A stretch of DNA of 9,406 bases, from assembly GCA_002400445.1 (NCBI GenBank), contig DGQO01000208.1, positions 1,973 through 11,378 of the forward strand. The letters are read 5' to 3'. The notes beneath the pieces are model-generated. The model worked only from the letters and a program-made list of their open reading frames with translations, was not told where the DNA came from and made no database searches. This DNA is from Chitinophagaceae bacterium UBA4412. Lineage in GTDB: Bacteria; Bacteroidota; Bacteroidia; Chitinophagales; Chitinophagaceae. The translations under genes were made by a program, and so were the position numbers. Each line of letters starts with the position of its first letter. Position 1 is the stretch's first letter. This document shows, one piece after another, positions 6,517 to 9,406 of this stretch.

Positions 6517-6585
6517 GGAATAAGTTTGCGGGATCAGGGAGTGGTTTACTGCACTACAATTTACCCAGTTTGTGGAAATGTTATT

Positions 6586-7059
6586 TTAAGTATGGTGATA
6601 TTTCTCATTTCGAATAATGCTGCAGGCTCGGTACACCTGCTCTGCCAGGATAAGCCGTACCAACTGATGCGGAAACACCAATGGCGATAACGACCAGGTG
6701 AAACCAGCACGCTGTGCCACGGATTCATGTACGCCAAATGCTCCGCCGATGAGGAATACCAATGACTTTACACTTTCATTGCTCCGCTGCGCTATCATTG
6801 CCGCAAGGCCTTCGCTGCTCAGTTGCTTACCCCGTTCATCCAGCAGTACAAGGAAATCTTCTTTTTTTAATGCGGCCAACACCTGCTCTGCTTCTTTCAA
6901 TTTAAGCTCGGGCGCAGCAAGATTGCCGGCATTTTTTACACTTGGAATGATATTCCATTGTACAGGGTAATAATGATGTATTCGTTTTGTAAACATTTCT
7001 GTTCCTTCTTTGATGTAGCTTTCGTGTGCTTTACCAATAGACCAGAACTGAATTTTCAT
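6586..7059 (-). CDS. rlmH: 23S rRNA (pseudouridine-1915-N3)-methyltransferase
   Basis: RlmH is a small SPOUT-class, SAM-dependent methyltransferase that acts as a homodimer on assembled 70S ribosomes, methylating pseudouridine 1915 in helix 69. The 157-residue length is the family norm. Motifs seen are the N-terminal MKIQFWSIGK, FLVLLDERGKQLSSE (69-83), the SAM-knot loop FLIGGAFGV (102-110) and the near-invariant C-terminal run FPHQLVRLILAEQVYRA (129-145) followed by NEKYHH (151-156). The start is an ATG at 7059 without a Shine-Dalgarno; a TAnnTTTG box lies 54 bp upstream. It is divergent from the AsmA-like gene and upstream of the rhomboid gene. Confidence 0.97.
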   Translation of the reverse strand: MKIQFWSIGKAHESYIKEGTEMFTKRIHHYYPVQWNIIPSVKNAGNLAAPELKLKEAEQVLAALKKEDFLVLLDERGKQLSSEGLAAMIAQRSNESVKSLVFLIGGAFGVHESVAQRAGFTWSLSPLVFPHQLVRLILAEQVYRACSIIRNEKYHHT

Positions 7060-7073
7060 ACGTTACATCATTT

Positions 7074-7102
7074 TTTGACCCGCAAAAATCGGCTTAAATA
7101 TG
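7074..7102 (+). promoter_or_regulatory. Candidate promoter of the AsmA-like gene
   Basis: TTTG (7074-7077) is followed after 17 bp by TAAATATG (7095-7102), which matches TAnnTTTG at all but one position. This is the Bacteroidota -33/-7 layout and would start the transcript near 7109, about 33 nt before the TTG start codon. It faces the rlmH element at 7113-7120. Functional assignment is inference. Confidence 0.4.
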
Positions 7103-7112
7103 TGGCTTACCT

Positions 7113-7120
7113 CAAAAATA
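7113..7120 (-). promoter_or_regulatory. -7 promoter element for rlmH
   Basis: On the minus strand TATTTTTG matches TAnnTTTG exactly and lies 54 bp before the rlmH ATG, giving a leader of about 47 nt. No exact TTTG is found at the -33 distance, so only the -7 half is supported. Confidence 0.4.
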
Positions 7121-7141
7121 ATTTAAACTCCCCAGCATAGA

Positions 7142-9406
7142 TTGAAAACGGTACTCAGATATTCCTGGCGGGTGGCGGCAGGATTGCTCTTGCTCCTGGC
7201 GCTCCTTTACTTTTTAGCCTACCTGTATGTGCGGGCTAATAAAGCAGAGATTATTGCAAACCTAACGGCACAGCTTGGTGAAAAAATAAATGGCGACGTA
7301 AAAATTGGAAAAGCAGATGTGAGTTTTTTTGCGTCTTTTCCCAGGATTTCCATACGGGCGCAGGACGTACTGATTACGGACAGTTTGTATGCAAGACATC
7401 AGCAGGCGTTTTTCAAGGCTAAAGACATGTTTGTGAGCGTCAATATTTTTCGTATGCTGCGCAAGCAATCACCAGTGCGTGGCATAAGATTACGGGAGGC
7501 GAGGATTTTTATATTTACGGATAGCAACGGGTATAGCAACAATTATTTGCTTCGCTCCAAAAAGGAGCCTTCCGGTGGGCCCAAGGTTACGGATAAGGAA
7601 ATAACTTTATCGTTCATCGATCTGCATAATGTTTCCCTGATAAAACTGGATGCACAGCGCCATAAAAATTTTAATTTCCTGGTGTATGATGCTGCTATTA
7701 AGTTGGATGACCAGGGCGAGCAACTCCAAATAAAAGCGGATCTTCATCTCAAAGTAAACAGCCTGGCTTTTAACACCCGGAAAGGCAGCTTTTTACAGAA
7801 TACCGACTTCAAGTCTGATTTAAAATTAATGTATGGAAAGCTTGACCAGGTATTGACTTTTGATCAAATCGTCATTCGCCTTGGTGGGCATCCATTCAGT
7901 CTCAATGGAAAGTTTGATCTTGGTGAAAAGAACCCGGAGTTTATGCTCAAAGTAAATGTAGAAGATGCGAAGTATGCAGCACTCAAACAGTTGCTGCCTG
8001 CCCGAATTGATTCTTCGCTATCGCAGGTTACTTTAACCCAGCCCATTTCTGCTACTGCAGATTTACATGGACCACTAAAGGGAGGAGAGCCATACATCAC
8101 CGTACAGTTCAGAACCAAGGGTACCAATATGACTACTCCTTTTATGGATTTTACGGAGGCGAGTTTTACAGGATTTTATAAAAATGAAGTAACGCCCGGG
8201 CTGCCCAGGAAAGATCCTAACTCTGTAATTAAACTAAATGACTTTAAAGCTAATTGGCATGGGTTGCCCATTAAGAGTGGGACCATACAAGTACTTAACC
8301 TTACACAACCGCAGTTGCATTGCGACCTTCGCTCTGCATTCACGCTGCCTCAGCTCAATGAATTGATGAATGCAAAATCTCTAAAACTTACTGCTGGGGA
8401 TGCGACTGTGCTGCTCGCTTATGATGGTCCCATGGAACGCAACGATAATACAAATTCTTTCCTGAATGGAAACATTAGTATCAGCAATGGCAAGGCAAAA
8501 TATACACCCCGGAATGTAGAGCTTTCCGGCTTGAATGGCGATATCGTTTTCAGAAATTCAAATGTGGCCCTGAATAAAATGCGTTTTGAAGTACTGGGCA
8601 ATAAAATTATCATGAATGGCAATGCAGCCAATGCGCTCACGCTTATTGGTTCTGCTCCCAATAAGGTCATACTTGATTATGATGTGTACTCCCCCGATCT
8701 GAACCTGGCATCCTTTGTCTTTCTGCTGGGAGCGAGGAACAATACCGGTTCCGAAACAGATGCTACGTTAAATAGCTTTTCTGGCAGGCTCGACAGATTA
8801 CTGGATCAAAGCAGGATAAACCTGGCGCTGCACACCGATAAGATGCGTTACAAGAAATTCCAGGCAAATGCAGTCTCTGCTGCAGTTACCATTTTACAAA
8901 ATGAATATTTGCTTGACAAAGTGCAGATGAACACGGCCGGCGGAGGCATGCTGGTGAGTGGTAAACTTTTGCAGGCTTCAAACAAGATGCACCAGGCGAG
9001 TTTAAAGGCAAATGTGAATCATGTAAATGTGCAAGAACTCTTTGTTGCATTTGAAAATTTTGGCCAGGATGGCATCAGCAGCCAAAACCTGCAAGGAAGC
9101 CTGGATGCTATGGCTGATGTAAGGCTTACAGTAGATGAGACGGGCGCCGTGCAACCACTTTCGCCTGAAGGTACCATAAATTTCTCCCTCAAAAAAGGTA
9201 AGCTGGTCAATTTTGAACCAATAAAAAAAATTCAAAAATTCGTTTTTAAAAACCGGGACTTTGATAATATCGAATTTGCAGAATTGAAAAATGCAATGAC
9301 CATCCACCAGGGAGAAATTACCATTCCCCGCATGGAAATACAAAGTAGTGTACTCTCGCTTTTTGTAGAAGGACTCTACAGTAAAAGAGGCAATACAGAC
9401 ATGAGC
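7142..9406 (+). CDS. AsmA-like family envelope protein (partial, C-terminus off the right edge)
   Basis: An uninterrupted frame of 755 codons runs to the window edge with no stop. One N-terminal membrane anchor (about 11-30, VAAGLLLLLALLYFLAYLYV after a basic n-region) is followed by the AsmA N-terminal pattern, LTAQLGEKINGDVKIGKADVSFFASFPRISI. A long repetitive beta-rich middle follows, of the kind expected for a periplasmic AsmA/TamB/YhdP-type lipid-transfer groove. Residues 675-755 form the conserved AsmA-like C-terminal block: FSLKKGKLVNFEPIKKIQKF, NRDFDNIEFAELKN, PRMEIQSSVLSLFVEGLYS, GNTDMS. Relatives in Bacteroidota are often 800-1,100 residues, so a modest part is missing. The start is TTG at 7142: an in-frame TAA lies at 7124-7126 with no ATG or GTG between, and later starts (GTG at codon 11) would cut the basic n-region. 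A role in envelope lipid homeostasis is inferred from the family only. Confidence 0.87.
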   Translation, partial: MKTVLRYSWRVAAGLLLLLALLYFLAYLYVRANKAEIIANLTAQLGEKINGDVKIGKADVSFFASFPRISIRAQDVLITDSLYARHQQAFFKAKDMFVSVNIFRMLRKQSPVRGIRLREARIFIFTDSNGYSNNYLLRSKKEPSGGPKVTDKEITLSFIDLHNVSLIKLDAQRHKNFNFLVYDAAIKLDDQGEQLQIKADLHLKVNSLAFNTRKGSFLQNTDFKSDLKLMYGKLDQVLTFDQIVIRLGGHPFSLNGKFDLGEKNPEFMLKVNVEDAKYAALKQLLPARIDSSLSQVTLTQPISATADLHGPLKGGEPYITVQFRTKGTNMTTPFMDFTEASFTGFYKNEVTPGLPRKDPNSVIKLNDFKANWHGLPIKSGTIQVLNLTQPQLHCDLRSAFTLPQLNELMNAKSLKLTAGDATVLLAYDGPMERNDNTNSFLNGNISISNGKAKYTPRNVELSGLNGDIVFRNSNVALNKMRFEVLGNKIIMNGNAANALTLIGSAPNKVILDYDVYSPDLNLASFVFLLGARNNTGSETDATLNSFSGRLDRLLDQSRINLALHTDKMRYKKFQANAVSAAVTILQNEYLLDKVQMNTAGGGMLVSGKLLQASNKMHQASLKANVNHVNVQELFVAFENFGQDGISSQNLQGSLDAMADVRLTVDETGAVQPLSPEGTINFSLKKGKLVNFEPIKKIQKFVFKNRDFDNIEFAELKNAMTIHQGEITIPRMEIQSSVLSLFVEGLYSKRGNTDMS

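Noticed and set aside
9002..9343. 113-codon minus-strand frame, and other minus frames at 7262-7468, 7864-8127 and 8419-8670
   Set aside because: All are antisense to the continuous AsmA-like frame, which shows family blocks throughout.
1..9406. Search for mobile elements, CRISPR arrays, tRNA/rRNA genes, phage or defence genes
   Set aside because: No terminal inverted repeats, transposase motifs, regularly spaced repeats or tRNA-like cloverleaf were seen. All genes are typical chromosomal families with uniform composition.

Overview
The window looks like an ordinary chromosomal segment of a Bacteroidota bacterium, most likely of the Chitinophagales/Chitinophagaceae type. I infer this from the protein families (a secreted CarboxypepD_reg-like protein, an AsmA-like giant envelope protein, a DUF151 nuclease with a UVR tail), from the near absence of Shine-Dalgarno sequences, and from several copies of the Bacteroidota -7 promoter element TAnnTTTG ahead of genes. 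Coding density is very high. The longest gene-free gap is about 114 bp, and nothing suggests mobile DNA, phage, CRISPR or recent transfer.

Layout. From 4082 leftwards, two minus-strand transcription units follow one another. First is etfB-etfA (both subunits of the electron transfer flavoprotein), which closes with a strong intrinsic terminator at 2267-2298. Next is a unit of a bifunctional-nuclease-family gene, a secreted CarboxypepD_reg-like protein and ispE (MEP-pathway isoprenoid synthesis). In this unit the genes are separated by 0 and 6 bp, and ispE runs off the left edge. From 4186 rightwards, a short TPR protein gene and tilS (tRNA-Ile lysidine synthetase) form a plus-strand pair. The end of tilS overlaps the end of a convergent rhomboid protease gene by 15 bp. 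The rhomboid gene lies downstream of rlmH (23S rRNA pseudouridine methyltransferase) on the minus strand. From 7142 to the right edge, an AsmA-like inner-membrane/periplasmic protein gene runs on the plus strand. It starts with TTG and has no stop in the window, so at least 755 codons are present. rlmH and this gene diverge from an 82-bp spacer that appears to hold two facing promoters.

Function. The genes are mostly housekeeping: fatty-acid/amino-acid oxidation electron transfer (EtfAB), isoprenoid precursors (IspE), decoding fidelity and ribosome maturation (TilS, RlmH), and envelope proteins (rhomboid, AsmA-like, CarboxypepD_reg-like). I see no sign of a new multi-gene system. The points most worth a second look are fine-scale: a zero-spacing, same-frame TAA/TTG gene junction, two TTG-started envelope genes that automated calling can miss or mis-start, a three-frame GCATG repeat at the tilS start, a perfect hairpin between etfB and etfA, and a constant promoter-to-start distance ahead of three operons.
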